Made by a program: the position numbers and the translations under genes | DNA from: an uncultured Ruminococcus sp. | GTDB taxonomy: Bacteria > Bacillota > Clostridia > Oscillospirales > Ruminococcaceae | DNA length: 21,592 nucleotides | Reading direction: 5' to 3' | NCBI GenBank assembly: GCA_946186215.1 | Contig: CAMHMM010000007.1 | Coordinates: 1-21,592 of the forward strand | The notes under the pieces: model-generated | Seen by the model: only the letters and a program-made list of their open reading frames with translations | Databases searched by the model: none | Told to the model about the DNA's origin: nothing | In this document: in pieces, positions 1-6,989 of the stretch | How the letters are laid out: every line of letters begins with the position of its first letter | Position numbering within the stretch: the stretch's first letter is position 1

Positions 1-249
1 ACATTCCTGTTCGTCACCATACTTTCCCTTATCAATTCCTTCAAGCTTTTCCGCGAGATCTATCTTCTGACAGGCTCTTATCCCTATGACGGGCTGTATA
101 TGCTCCAGCACTTCATGAACAACACCTTCCTTTCGCTGGACTATCAGAAGCTCTCATCCGCCGCTATCATAATGGCTATCGTAATGATCATCATCATCGG
201 CGGACTGTTCGTAGTCGAGGGAATTTTCGGAGAGGATGTGGAAGAATGA
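1..249 (+). CDS. Sugar-type ABC transporter permease, 3' end only (UgpA/MalF-like)
   Basis: The window opens inside this gene. Only the last 82 codons are present, in frame from base 1 to the TGA at 247-249. The visible protein has a hydrophobic segment at the start, an extracytoplasmic loop around SYPYDGLYMLQHF, and a last membrane helix (AAIIMAIVMIIIIGGLFVVEG) with a short acidic tail. The LTGSYPYDGLYML type of loop and the closing helix fit the first of the two inner-membrane subunits of CUT1-type sugar importers, which would pair with the next gene. The EAA loop that would prove the family lies off the window. Stop and next start overlap as ATGA (246-249), which suggests translational coupling. 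Family assignment rests mainly on the neighbouring permease. Confidence 0.72.
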   Translation, partial: TFLFVTILSLINSFKLFREIYLLTGSYPYDGLYMLQHFMNNTFLSLDYQKLSSAAIIMAIVMIIIIGGLFVVEGIFGEDVEE

Positions 250-1160
250 AAAAAACGAAAAAGCATTTCATGCCAAGGCATATCCTTTCCACAGTCTGCA
301 TCGCCCTGCTGACGATATTTGCAGCGATCTCCGCGGTGATTTTCCTCACCCCGACGGTGCTTACGATAACCAATTCGTTCATGGCACAATCCGAGATAAA
401 CTCCAATTACGGCGTTGTGTTCAGCTCGGTGGGCTCAGGCGGCGGAAAGGTCTTCATGTCCGAAAAGGTCAACCTCAAATTCATACCGGATATCGTGGTC
501 TTCGACCAGTACAGAGATGTGCTGCTCAAGAGCCCCGATTACCTTCTCAAATTCTGGAACGCGATGATACTCACCGTACCGATCGTGCTGTTTCAGGCCA
601 TAGTGGCGCTGGGCGCGTCCTATTCCTTTGCGCGGCTCAAAGGGCGGCTAAAGGAGATAGTGTTCTTCCTTTATATAGTGGTAATGCTCATGCCTTATCA
701 GGTAACACTCGTTCCCAACTACCTTGTGGCGGACAAGCTGGGCATCCTGAATACCCGCCTTGCCATTATTTTGCCGGGCATATTCTCGCCCTTTGCAGTG
801 TACCTTCTTTCAAAGGCCATGCGCCGCATCCCGAAGGTCTATTTTGAAGCGGCGATGCTCGACGGCGCTTCGGAGCTGCGGATATTCATGGAGATAGTGC
901 TGCCGATGGTGCAGAGCTCCCTGTTTTCCGTTGCGATACTCATATTCATCGACTACTGGAACATGGTAGAGCAGCCGCTGATACTTCTCAACGACGAATC
1001 CATGCACCCGCTGTCGGTGTTCCTTTCAAAGATCAATTCAGGCGATACGGGACTTGCCTTTGCAGTGGCGGTCGTGTATATGATGCCCTCTCTCCTGCTT
1101 TTCCTTTACGGAGAGGACGCTCTTGTAAACGGTATCGCAAGCTCTGCGACGCTCAAATAA
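246..1160 (+). CDS. Carbohydrate ABC transporter permease (UgpE/MalG-like, CUT1 family)
   Basis: This is an integral membrane subunit of an ABC importer, 304 residues, near the usual 270-300 for MalG/UgpE. It has an N-terminal membrane helix (about residues 17-40), a long outside loop (about 40-110), and further helices at about 115-140, 145-165, 175-195, 220-240 and 265-285. The EAA loop that docks on the ATPase is clear at about residues 199-223: EAAMLDGASELRIF followed by EIVLPM. The Pro that often follows (LPxxxP) is absent. The start overlaps the stop of the preceding permease by 4 bases, so the two are probably made in equal amounts. The ATPase and the solute-binding protein are not in the window and may lie upstream. 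The substrate cannot be told. The gene is followed after 43 bp by a MacA/HlyD-like adaptor, an odd partner for a sugar importer. Confidence 0.88.
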   Translation: MKKTKKHFMPRHILSTVCIALLTIFAAISAVIFLTPTVLTITNSFMAQSEINSNYGVVFSSVGSGGGKVFMSEKVNLKFIPDIVVFDQYRDVLLKSPDYLLKFWNAMILTVPIVLFQAIVALGASYSFARLKGRLKEIVFFLYIVVMLMPYQVTLVPNYLVADKLGILNTRLAIILPGIFSPFAVYLLSKAMRRIPKVYFEAAMLDGASELRIFMEIVLPMVQSSLFSVAILIFIDYWNMVEQPLILLNDESMHPLSVFLSKINSGDTGLAFAVAVVYMMPSLLLFLYGEDALVNGIASSATLK

Positions 1161-1203
1161 TCTGCCCCCTGACAGTCAATTTCCTTATAGTGGAGGATGT
1201 TTT

Positions 1204-3321
1204 ATGGACGAACAGCGAAGCCGCAAGGACGCGGTCAAGAATGTGGCGATAGTATTTTTGTCAGTACTGCTGCTGCTCACGCTATTTTCTAATACGATCA
1301 TGAATTATACCCTGCCCCAGGTCTCTACGGTGTTCCCCGGCCCCAACACCATCTCACAGCAGATAAAGGGCAGCGGCACGGTGGAATATGCATCGACCGT
1401 GGAGGTAAAGACAGAGACCTCTAAGGAAGTCAAGGAGGTCTATGTAAAAAACGGCGACAAGGTAAAGGCAGGCGACCTGCTCTTTGTCCTCGACGCGCCC
1501 TCGAACAATTCCGACGATTCCTCGGATGATTACACCGATGATGCAAAGGTCATCTCAGCCAAGGCCTCCGTGGAAACTGCCGAAAAGTCTCTGCGCGATG
1601 CCATTTCCGACCTTGAGGACAAGGAATATCTTTACAGCAAGTCTCTTATATATGCAAATGATCCCGCTGCCAACTATGCTGCGGATGTGCTTGAAATAGA
1701 GAATGCCAAGACCGAGCTTGAACGACTCAAGCAAAACCTTAAAAAGGTAGAGAACGGCACGGATGAATACAGCATCGTGTGCAAGGAATATGACGATCTC
1801 AAAACCCAGTACGATCAGTTAAAGCGCCAGAAAGACCGCTACAGTTCCATGCTCACCTCTGCTGATTCCGAAGATATGACCGATCTCGACGAGGAGGATT
1901 ACCAGAAGCTCATAGCAGCCAAGAAAAAGGTCTCCGATGCCGAAAGAGCCGTTACCGATGCCACCAATGCAAACAAAGAGGTGACCGACGAGTACTCCAC
2001 CAAAACAGGCACAAAGGACGATGAGATCGCAACAGCACAGGCAAGCATCCGCGAAAAGGAGTACAACATCGACAACGCCTACGCAAGGATGTACACCATA
2101 AAGCTCGATAATGATGTCGGCGATTATTACAGACAGGTCTATGAGATCGAAGCGGAGATCGAAAAGTACAGAAAGGACATCGAAGCCCTCAACGAAAAGA
2201 TCCTGAAATATCAGACCACCAATGCTGAATCGGCAAAGGCAAAGAAGCTCATCAAGGAATCGGGCGAGAAGCTCAAAAAGGCAAACACCGCTGTTCTCGA
2301 TGCAAAGGAAGAGCTTGCAACGATCAAGCGCGAGATCAAATTCAACATAAAGAAAAAGCTCGATGCCCTGCTCCCCGAGCTCGATGCCCTTGAAATACAG
2401 GTAAACGACAAGCAGTCCAAGAAGACCGACCTTTCAACAAGCGGCGCAATGACCAAGACACAGCTTGAGACCAAGATAAACGATCAGGAGCTCAGCATCA
2501 AGAAGCTGGAGGTCGCTCTCGAAAAGAAGCAGGCTGATGCTTCGGTGGAAACACAGAAATCCGACATCACCAAGCAGAAGGAGATAAGCGACAAGCTCCA
2601 CGATGTGGACAAGGCACGCGAAAAGGTGACCACCTGCCGCTCCGATCTTGCCAAGGCTGAAAACGAATATGAGCAAGCCGTTGTAAAGGCAAAGGACAAG
2701 ATAGCCAAGTCCGACGAAAAGAAGAAGCGCGAGAAAGAGATAAAGGCCTCTATCTCCGGCGAGATCGCCAATGTTGCGGTCACCGAGGGAAGCAAGGCGG
2801 ATGCGGGCACAGTGCTCGCCACCATCAACGCTACCGAGCTCGGCATGAAGGTCGAGATCTCATGCAGCGCAGAGCAGGCAGGCAAGGTAAGGATCGGTGA
2901 CAGAGCTGAGATCACCAGCTGGTATGTAGGCGACGGTATCGAAGCCACACTGCGCGAGATCAAGAACGACAAGAACGAACCGCAGATGAAAAAGCTGCTC
3001 GTATTCAACATAAGCGGCACCGATCTTTCCGTGGGGCAGTCCATCTCGCTGTCGCTGGGCAGCAAGGGGCAGAATTACCAGATCACCGTTCCAAACAATG
3101 CCGTAAGGGATGATTCGGCAAACGGCAAGTATGTATTCGTGCTCCAGTCCAAATCCACTCCTCTCGGAAACAGATACACCGCTGTAAAGACACCTGTTGA
3201 TGTTATCGTCAAGGATGACAACTACGCCGCAGTAAACGGTCTGAGCGGAAGCGAATTCGTAATAACCACTTCGAGCAAGCCGCTCAACGCAGGCGATCAG
3301 GTAAGACTGGCTGATTCCTGA
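1204..3321 (+). CDS. MacA/HlyD-type membrane fusion (adaptor) protein with very long helical region
   Basis: This 705-residue membrane-anchored adaptor starts at an ATG 7 bases after a GGAGG box. An N-terminal membrane helix lies at about residues 13-33. The first half of a biotinyl-lipoyl-like barrel-sandwich domain is at about 55-97 (VKNGDKVKAGDLLFVLD). A charged, heptad-like alpha-helical region rich in Lys, Glu, Asp and Ala covers about 105-510. The second lipoyl half (SISGEIANVAVTEG) is at about 512-540, and beta-barrel and membrane-proximal domains reach the C-terminus. This order is that of periplasmic adaptor (MFP) subunits such as MacA and HlyD, which link an inner-membrane pump to outer parts. 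The helical part is far longer than MacA's. The organism appears Gram-positive, so no TolC-like partner is expected. It sits between a sugar-type permease pair and a MacB-like protein. The exact job is unknown. Confidence 0.8.
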   Translation: MDEQRSRKDAVKNVAIVFLSVLLLLTLFSNTIMNYTLPQVSTVFPGPNTISQQIKGSGTVEYASTVEVKTETSKEVKEVYVKNGDKVKAGDLLFVLDAPSNNSDDSSDDYTDDAKVISAKASVETAEKSLRDAISDLEDKEYLYSKSLIYANDPAANYAADVLEIENAKTELERLKQNLKKVENGTDEYSIVCKEYDDLKTQYDQLKRQKDRYSSMLTSADSEDMTDLDEEDYQKLIAAKKKVSDAERAVTDATNANKEVTDEYSTKTGTKDDEIATAQASIREKEYNIDNAYARMYTIKLDNDVGDYYRQVYEIEAEIEKYRKDIEALNEKILKYQTTNAESAKAKKLIKESGEKLKKANTAVLDAKEELATIKREIKFNIKKKLDALLPELDALEIQVNDKQSKKTDLSTSGAMTKTQLETKINDQELSIKKLEVALEKKQADASVETQKSDITKQKEISDKLHDVDKAREKVTTCRSDLAKAENEYEQAVVKAKDKIAKSDEKKKREKEIKASISGEIANVAVTEGSKADAGTVLATINATELGMKVEISCSAEQAGKVRIGDRAEITSWYVGDGIEATLREIKNDKNEPQMKKLLVFNISGTDLSVGQSISLSLGSKGQNYQITVPNNAVRDDSANGKYVFVLQSKSTPLGNRYTAVKTPVDVIVKDDNYAAVNGLSGSEFVITTSSKPLNAGDQVRLADS

Positions 3322-3367
3322 TAGCTGATACACGAAAAACTCACACAACGGTGGTGATGATCCGTAC

Positions 3368-4672
3368 ATGAAAAAATTTCATAAGCTGCTGATAGTGCTC
3401 AATGTACTGGTCCTTGCCGCCACCGGTCTTGTTATATTGAGGATAAGCGACCTGCGCCACGACTGCGCGATGGAAAATGCGGCGCTGTACTGGGGCGAGG
3501 GTGAGGAATACGCACAGGTCTCCTTCTATTACTCCGTTCTCGGCGGCTTTACACCTACGGATGCCTATTCAAAGCGCGTTCTGGTGGAAAAGGAGCTGAA
3601 ATCACAGGGCGTGACATTTGAGGAGGGCGAGGGGTGCAAATGGATAGACTGCGCCTACGGCGAGATCACCGCGCACTGCCTCAGCGAAAGCAACAGGAAG
3701 ACCGATGCAGTGGTCACAGGCGTATGGGGGGATTTCTTCACATTCCACCCCGAAACGCTGATAACTGGTTCATACATCTATCCCGACACGGCCAATTATG
3801 ATGTGGCTGTTCTGGATGATCTTTCATCATGGAGACTTTTCGGCTCCTGTGACACAGTGGGACTAAACTTCATGATCGGCGACAAGCTCTTCCGCGTGGT
3901 GGGAGTTATCGAGGCTCCCACGGACAAGACCGAGCTCAAGGCCTACGGCTCAGATCCGCACATCTACATCCCCGCGGATGCCATGCCCCTTATAAGTGAC
4001 AGCGCAAAGCTCACGGTCTACGAGATGTGTATTCCCGAAAAGGTGCGCAATTTCGGCACGACCATCGCCTCCAAGGTCGATAAAGATGCCTTTGATGCGG
4101 GCAATGTGGTCGATCAGACAAGGCGCTTTGACCTTATCGAGCTTGTGGCAACTCACAAAAATATACCCGAAACGGCAATAGTAAGAGCGGGATTTTCCTA
4201 CCCGTGGTTTGAGAACCTCGCCAGAATGGGCGAGCTGCAGGCGCGTATACTTGCATTTCCCGCAGCTCTGGCACTGCTTATAACGGCGTTTTCGCTGGTA
4301 GTGCTGATGTTTGAGAGTGCAAAGGGTGCAGGACTGCTTGCCCGCAAGGCCTACGGACGGTTCGACAATGAGCGGCAGAAAAAGCTGTCGAAGATCTACT
4401 ACAAGACACACAAAACCCCCGAGGAGCGGGAAAAGGAACAGCTCGAACAGGAAGCAGCCGAAAGAGAAGCAAGACGGCTGCAGGCAAAGAAGAAGCCGAT
4501 CCCGCCGAGGGCTGACAACATCCCCGCTCCGCCGTCACCTGATCCCGGCGAGGCTGACAAGGCTCCCGTTATTCCCGAGGAAACGCACGATGAGCCCGCA
4601 GAACAGCCCGAAGCGGCTGATGAATCCGCTCCCGCAGATACGGGAAATGAGACCGCACCGAGCGGCGAATAA
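3368..4672 (+). CDS. Two-TM protein with MacB-like extracytoplasmic core domain and charged Pro-rich tail
   Basis: The protein has 434 residues. A membrane helix lies at about residues 7-26, followed by an outside domain of about 265 residues and a second helix at about 292-315 (FPAALALLITAFSLVVLMF). The cytoplasmic tail begins Lys/Glu-rich and probably coiled (about 345-378), then becomes Pro/Ala/Glu-rich to the end. The outside domain carries the pattern of the MacB periplasmic core domain: VVTGVWGDFFTFHP, then a GSYIYP turn, AVLDDLSSWRLFG, VGLNFMIG and FRVVGVIEAP. The three later membrane helices and FtsX core of a true MacB permease are missing, as is any ATPase domain. It follows the MacA/HlyD-like gene by 46 bp and may be its membrane partner. 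A GGTGGTGA box about 10 bases upstream supports the start. The domain call is by eye. Confidence 0.68.
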   Translation: MKKFHKLLIVLNVLVLAATGLVILRISDLRHDCAMENAALYWGEGEEYAQVSFYYSVLGGFTPTDAYSKRVLVEKELKSQGVTFEEGEGCKWIDCAYGEITAHCLSESNRKTDAVVTGVWGDFFTFHPETLITGSYIYPDTANYDVAVLDDLSSWRLFGSCDTVGLNFMIGDKLFRVVGVIEAPTDKTELKAYGSDPHIYIPADAMPLISDSAKLTVYEMCIPEKVRNFGTTIASKVDKDAFDAGNVVDQTRRFDLIELVATHKNIPETAIVRAGFSYPWFENLARMGELQARILAFPAALALLITAFSLVVLMFESAKGAGLLARKAYGRFDNERQKKLSKIYYKTHKTPEEREKEQLEQEAAEREARRLQAKKKPIPPRADNIPAPPSPDPGEADKAPVIPEETHDEPAEQPEAADESAPADTGNETAPSGE

Positions 4673-4694
4673 GCGCTGTATTTACTATTCTTTC

Positions 4695-4730
4695 TCCTGC
4701 CTTTCCTGCCCTGCGGCGGGAAAGGCAGGA
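4695..4730 (+). terminator. Strong hairpin after the transporter operon, probable terminator
   Basis: A 16-base arm starting TCCTGCCTTTCC pairs with GGAAAGGCAGGA across a 4-base loop (CTGC), with one G-T pair inside. It starts 22 bases after the stop of the MacB-like gene. Only a weak T stretch (TCTTT) follows, so termination may be incomplete, or this may be an RNA-stabilising hairpin. Confidence 0.6.
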
Positions 4731-4747
4731 TCTTTACCGGTACGGCC

Positions 4748-4772
4748 GGCGGCGCAACGCCGCTGTTACCCG
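4748..4772 (+). repeat. 25-bp direct repeat, copy 1 (palindromic core)
   Basis: A perfect 25-base match to 4955-4979, beginning GGCGGCGCAACGCCGC. The core is itself an inverted repeat (GCGGCG, CAA, CGCCGC). It lies in the gene-free stretch 4673-5293, which also holds MITE-like inverted repeats. No open reading frame with protein-like features covers it. Confidence 0.75.
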
Positions 4773-4899
4773 GTCAGCAAGGCTGACAGCTGCTCATATG
4801 CTTATTTGCAAGTAACGATTTATCGAGGGCTCGGAACTATTACTGGAGAAGAAGCTGCCTGCACTTTCATTAGAAAGGTAACAGCTATATTGTCCGCAA

Positions 4900-4953
4900 T
4901 TAACCCCTCCGCCTCGCTGCGCTCGGCACCTCCCCTTTCAGGGGCGGCAAGGC
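4900..4953 (-). repeat. Diverged inverted copy of the repeat at about 5053-5110
   Basis: Read on the - strand, this stretch resembles 5053-5110: both contain GCCTCCC/GGGAGG-type arms around a TTTCA or TTGAAA turn, then a GCAGC...GGCGG stretch. The match is gapped and only partial. The two copies face each other, so they could fold together in RNA. It looks like a degraded member of an interspersed repeat family. Confidence 0.45.
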
Positions 4954-4954
4954 A

Positions 4955-4979
4955 GGCGGCGCAACGCCGCTGTTACCCG
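4955..4979 (+). repeat. 25-bp direct repeat, copy 2
   Basis: Identical over 25 bases to 4748-4772, with the same GCGGCG-CAA-CGCCGC palindrome, 182 bp after the end of the first copy. Perfect conservation inside otherwise unremarkable intergenic DNA suggests recent duplication or selection on the hairpin. Confidence 0.75.
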
Positions 4980-5004
4980 CAATTTCATTTGTGAGTGGTG
5001 GTTC

Positions 5005-5133
5005 TTTTGTGGCTCGGAACTTTAATTGAAGTGGTGTTTTAACTAATAATGGCTTGCCTCCCTTGAAAAGGGAGGGGACCGCAGCCTTCAGGCGGTGGTG
5101 GTGGGATTAAACTAAAGCTCCGAGCCACAAATG
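5005..5133. repeat. MITE-like element with imperfect ~20-bp terminal inverted repeats
   Basis: The left end (5005-5025, TTTTGTGGCTCGGAACTTTA) is nearly the inverse of the right end (5112-5133, starting CTAAAGCTCCGAGCC). Between them lie a perfect 8-bp hairpin (5057-5075: CCTCCCTT, GAA, AAGGGAGG) and a GGTGG-rich run. The 11-mer GGCTCGGAACT also occurs alone at 4828-4838, so a second, decayed element may lie upstream. There is no coding capacity, which fits a non-autonomous element. No clear target-site duplication was identified. Confidence 0.5.
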
Positions 5134-5193
5134 AAAGTACGGGAGGTTGCAGGCTCTGCCTGCCCTTAGCCTGCACAATAATCAGTTACATTC

Positions 5194-5222
5194 TTGACAT
5201 TTAAATCAGTAAATGCTATAAT
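5194..5222 (+). promoter_or_regulatory. Perfect-consensus sigma-A promoter for the cell-wall-binding protein
   Basis: TTGACA (5194-5199), a 17-base spacer and TATAAT (5217-5222), with an extended -10 TG at 5214-5215. Every consensus element is exact. Transcription should begin near 5229, giving a leader of about 65 bases. This marks the downstream gene as a single, probably strongly expressed unit. Confidence 0.9.
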
Positions 5223-5229
5223 GATATTT

Positions 5230-5247
5230 GGACGGTTTCGGCCGTCC
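5230..5247 (+). other. Hairpin at the very start of the 5' leader
   Basis: GGACGG pairs perfectly with CCGTCC over a 6-base loop (TTTCGG). It falls almost exactly at the predicted transcription start of the promoter at 5194-5222, so the mRNA would carry a 5'-terminal stem-loop. Such structures commonly protect mRNA from 5' decay; that role is inferred here. Confidence 0.5.
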
Positions 5248-5293
5248 GGAATATGATGATTTTGGCAGGCTCCCCTGCCTGTGAGGTGTATAT

Positions 5294-6808
5294 ATGAACA
5301 AGAAAATTACGGCAGCCATTGCAGTAAGCGCAGCGCTTGCGATCTCCTGCGCGTTCATGCCCGATGCATCGGCAGACGGCTGGACAGGCGATCCCGGCAA
5401 TTCGGGCTATGTAAGAGACGGCGGCTTCATTTCCGGCGTTGAAGCGATCGACGGCATCTACTATTTATTTGACGGAACGGACAGCGCTCCCTCTGTATTC
5501 ACGGGAATGACCAGATCCGGCAGCCATATCATCTATGTATTCGGCGGCGTATCCGCTGAGAACACACCTGATTTCGACGGCTGGATCACCGTTGACGGCA
5601 ACAAATACTACTTAAAGAACGGCCGTGCGGTAACAGGCACGAAAACGATCGGCGATACGGCTTATTATTTCGACGAAAACGGCGTTCTCGGCGGCAAGAA
5701 GACCATCACGGCAGATGCAGAGGATACATCTTCTTCCACAGAGACCAAGTCCTCCAAGAAGAAGACAGCCACCGTTACCGATCCCAATAAGGATGCATGG
5801 GAAAGCTCCACTGAGATAGTCAAGTCCCTGAGCTCCGATGACGGCGAATTCACCCTTGAAGGAAATTATCTCGATATGTTCTACGGCACAGGCGCTTCCC
5901 TCAATCTCGACCTCTACACCAACAACGGCACTGAGCTCACCATAAAGAGCGCCGAGGTGCAGAGAAGGATCAGCGGCAAGTGGGCAAAGGCGTCCGCTAC
6001 TGACAACAAGGCCGCAAAGAGCATTTCCAAAACTCAGATCGGCGGCGGCGACAATCATGCTGTGATCTCCTTCGTGCCCGACCTTTACTTCAAGAAGGCA
6101 GCAGACGGCCTGCACAGGGTGGTCATCAAGGTAGAGACCGCTGACGGCGGCACCCGCACATTCCAGTATGAATTCAACATGGCTCACAATGCGGATGTTT
6201 CCTGCAAGAAGAGCTATAACCTTGTAACGACCAAGTCCATCACCTTCACAAGCACGGTCAATACCGAATGCGAGCTTTATCCCGAGATAAACGAGCTTTT
6301 CTTCTGGGATAACAACAAGTGGAACACAGTATTCCCCAAGAAGAAAAAGGGCATCGCTTCCGAGACCGAGACTGTCGGCGAGGGCACATATGAATCCGTC
6401 CTCAAGCTGACAAGGTATGACACCAACGCACTCAAATCAGGCAAGTACATGGTCTATGTCGGCGATGATGTCACTGCGACATTCTATCTGCGCCGCCCCG
6501 TTGATGTAAAGGGCGTGCAGGTTCGCACGGCTGACGTACAGCTCACCTTTACCAACAGAGGCTCGGACGCAGTCAATATCCTTGACTACAACGCTCTCTG
6601 GAAGGCTTCAGGCAGCAAGTGGAACGCCATCCCCACCCGTGACGGTGCCGACACCTCCGCAGGCGTGGCAGTTTCCAAGGGCAAATTCAAGACAAGGATC
6701 GTGGATATCTCCTCCATGTACGGCGACCTTGAACAGGGCAGCTACCGTATGAGGATACTCACCGACTCAGGCGACTACATATATGCGTATTTCACGATAG
6801 TTGAATAA
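5294..6808 (+). CDS. Secreted protein with cell-wall-binding repeats and Ig-like domains
   Basis: This 504-residue exported protein starts at an ATG after a GAGGTG box. The signal peptide is about residues 1-27, with a likely cut after ASA. Residues about 45-135 hold four short units of the cell-wall-binding (choline-binding-like) type, the best being GWITVDGNKYYLKNGRAVTG and TIGDTAYYFDENGVLGG. A Ser/Thr/Lys-rich linker follows (about 141-175). About three beta-rich modules then fill the rest, with recurring motifs such as KWAKAS, NKWNTVFPKKK and SKWNAIPTRDG, each followed by G(K/S)Y(M/R) and a strand. These resemble bacterial Ig-like domains. No catalytic motif is seen, so a wall-attached structural or adhesive role is most likely. 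It stands alone between its own promoter and terminator. Confidence 0.8.
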   Translation: MNKKITAAIAVSAALAISCAFMPDASADGWTGDPGNSGYVRDGGFISGVEAIDGIYYLFDGTDSAPSVFTGMTRSGSHIIYVFGGVSAENTPDFDGWITVDGNKYYLKNGRAVTGTKTIGDTAYYFDENGVLGGKKTITADAEDTSSSTETKSSKKKTATVTDPNKDAWESSTEIVKSLSSDDGEFTLEGNYLDMFYGTGASLNLDLYTNNGTELTIKSAEVQRRISGKWAKASATDNKAAKSISKTQIGGGDNHAVISFVPDLYFKKAADGLHRVVIKVETADGGTRTFQYEFNMAHNADVSCKKSYNLVTTKSITFTSTVNTECELYPEINELFFWDNNKWNTVFPKKKKGIASETETVGEGTYESVLKLTRYDTNALKSGKYMVYVGDDVTATFYLRRPVDVKGVQVRTADVQLTFTNRGSDAVNILDYNALWKASGSKWNAIPTRDGADTSAGVAVSKGKFKTRIVDISSMYGDLEQGSYRMRILTDSGDYIYAYFTIVE

Positions 6809-6874
6809 CAGGCTTTTATGCTGCAGATCATGTATCTCCCACCGTTAAGGTCGGTACTCATATAAAAGTATTAA

Positions 6875-6920
6875 GCCATAGTATTTCTGATATACATTCA
6901 GAAATACTATGGCGTTTTTA
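6875..6920 (+). terminator. Rho-independent terminator after the cell-wall-binding protein
   Basis: A perfect 16-bp stem: GCCATAGTATTTCTGA (6875-6890) pairs with 6898-6913 over a 7-base loop, followed by GTTTTTA. It begins 67 bases after the stop. Its T-run runs straight into the -35 box of the next promoter (TTGACA at 6921). Confidence 0.93.
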
Positions 6921-6949
6921 TTGACAATGCAGCGATATTCTACTATAAT
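6921..6949 (+). promoter_or_regulatory. Perfect-consensus promoter for the uridine-kinase-like gene
   Basis: TTGACA (6921-6926), a 17-base spacer and TATAAT (6944-6949). Transcription should start near 6956, about 34 bases before the ATG at 6990. It follows the upstream terminator without a gap, which rules out the in-frame ATG at 6909 as the start. Confidence 0.88.
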
Positions 6950-6989
6950 TGGTAACTATGATAAACCGAAATTTGCGGAGGAGCAGACA

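Noticed and set aside
4748..4979. Possible CRISPR array
   Set aside because: Only two copies of a 25-bp repeat 182 bp apart, with no regular spacing and no cas genes.
4311..4994. 227-codon + strand frame overlapping the end of the MacB-like gene and the repeat patch
   Set aside because: Arg/Ser/Pro-rich shadow in another frame that continues into repeats; no start signal.
5294..6808. Autolysin or other wall hydrolase
   Set aside because: Cell-wall-binding repeats are present, but no hydrolase domain or catalytic motif is visible; the rest looks like Ig-type beta modules.
6909..6989. Upstream in-frame start for the kinase gene
   Set aside because: The ATG lies within a terminator stem and before the promoter at 6921-6949, so it would not be on the mRNA.
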